Positions 63,289 through 64,000 of a stretch of DNA of 64,000 nucleotides are shown here, piece by piece. The notes beneath the pieces were generated by a model. The model was not told the origin of the DNA. It did no database searches and worked only from the letters and a program-made list of their open reading frames with translations. Numbering within the stretch: the stretch's first letter is position 1; each line of letters starts with the position of its first letter. A program made the translations under genes and the position numbers. Origin of the DNA: Trichinella spiralis. Lineage: Eukaryota; Nematoda; Enoplea; Trichinellida; Trichinellidae. Where the stretch lies: positions 15,361,203-15,425,202 of the forward strand of contig CM012954.1 of NCBI GenBank assembly GCA_000181795.3, given 5' to 3'.

Positions 63289-64000
63289 TTAGTTGGATCT
63301 GTTTTCTTCGAATTCTGGACTACTTTTCACTTGTTTTCTTCAATTTATTTATTAAAACCACAAACACACATGCATGTACTACGCACACAAAGCTGCACAG
63401 CTGCGTTCAAAACTCTGCATGCAGCGACACCACATCATCACTGACTGATCTATCACGTGATTACTTTTAATTCTTAAACTTCAAATTTCTCTAATACATC
63501 AACAATTATAATGATTCAAAAAATTTCCTTTTTGATAAAAATCAATATATACATATATATTTTTTTATTCATTTATTTAAATTTTACTTTAAAATAATAA
63601 AAGAACAAAACTTACCAATTAAAAGCTTTATTTTCGTTTATTGATAAATAACAGCGGAACAAACGCACATACACACATTTACACTGAGATTAACAGACAC
63701 AATGGACGTATAGAATGAATAGTTCACACACCAGTCAAAATACCAGTCGTATATATATATACATATATATAGAATGAATTTCCATTGAAATCTAAACTGA
63801 ACAGAAATAGTTAATTCAATCAATTCATCACAATATTCAAAATTAATTGATTTTCAATCATAATTAACAATATAGCAGTCGATTCAAATTATCACTGCGT
63901 TGAGTAACCATACTATTATTATTAGTAGTAGTAGTACTACCAATAATAATAAAACAATAAGAAAAGCACAGGGATGAAAATTTGCATGGTCGTTATGCAC
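63289..64000. other. Right-edge spacer
   Basis: Upstream of the F-box gene. AT-rich. It contains (TA)n-type runs at about 63741-63771 and an imperfect inverted repeat of TTA/GTA triplets at about 63913-63951. No gene recognised; an open frame at 63638-63823 is AT-driven. Confidence 0.5.

Noticed and set aside
63913-63951. Inverted repeat of TTA/GTA triplets as a regulatory element
   Set aside because: It is low-complexity triplet repeat and the pairing is a trivial result of that.

Overview
The window is animal nuclear DNA. It is AT-rich, and most genes are cut by short GT-AG introns (often 50-150 bases) with pyrimidine-TTTCAG or TTTTAG acceptors. Families recognised include Ena/VASP, a Krueppel-like factor, RIC-3, BAP1, CNOT9, SF3B5 and NDUFB11. 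Short introns, AT-rich spacers and RIC-3 and Ena/VASP proteins of invertebrate type suggest a small-genome invertebrate. A nematode or other ecdysozoan is my best guess, possibly an early-branching nematode because BAP1 is kept. This assignment is an inference. No CRISPR array, rRNA, tRNA or virus-like element was recognised.

Layout. 16-3559 (minus): a PH-domain gene whose last exon overlaps the first exon of a divergent actin-related protein that runs off the left edge. 7887-9139 (minus): RIC-3-like receptor chaperone. 11487-12775 (minus): NDUFB11 of complex I. 16850-18890 (plus): Ena/VASP. 20723-21973 (plus): RNase T2. 26779-34614 (plus): KLF zinc-finger factor with a 5.4 kb first intron. 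35249-41220 (plus): three tandem paralogues encoding ten-cysteine, C-type-lectin-like single-pass membrane proteins. 41829-43469 (minus): WDR74. 45157-46001 (minus): cyclophilin. 47064-48757 (minus): compact BAP1/Calypso deubiquitinase. 50711-51622 (plus): CNOT9. 51947-53672 (minus): GDP-fucose transporter. 54825-55654 (plus): protein phosphatase inhibitor 2. 57482-58531 (minus): mRNA cap methyltransferase. 58893-59406 (minus): SF3B5. 59835-61992 (plus): an eight-exon gene derived from a pogo/Tigger-type transposase. 62125-63288 (minus): F-box/LRR protein.

The neighbours do not form one pathway. Much of the set is housekeeping: respiration (NDUFB11), ribosome assembly (WDR74), mRNA capping (RNMT), deadenylation (CNOT9), splicing (SF3B5), protein folding (cyclophilin), PP1 control and Golgi fucosylation. 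The accessory interest lies in the tandem lectin-like family and in the transposase-derived gene. That gene has lost one catalytic acidic residue but keeps an open, phase-consistent, intron-split frame, so it looks domesticated.

Exon boundaries were read by eye from GT/AG sites, codon phase and family similarity. First exons are missing or uncertain for Ena/VASP and RNase T2.
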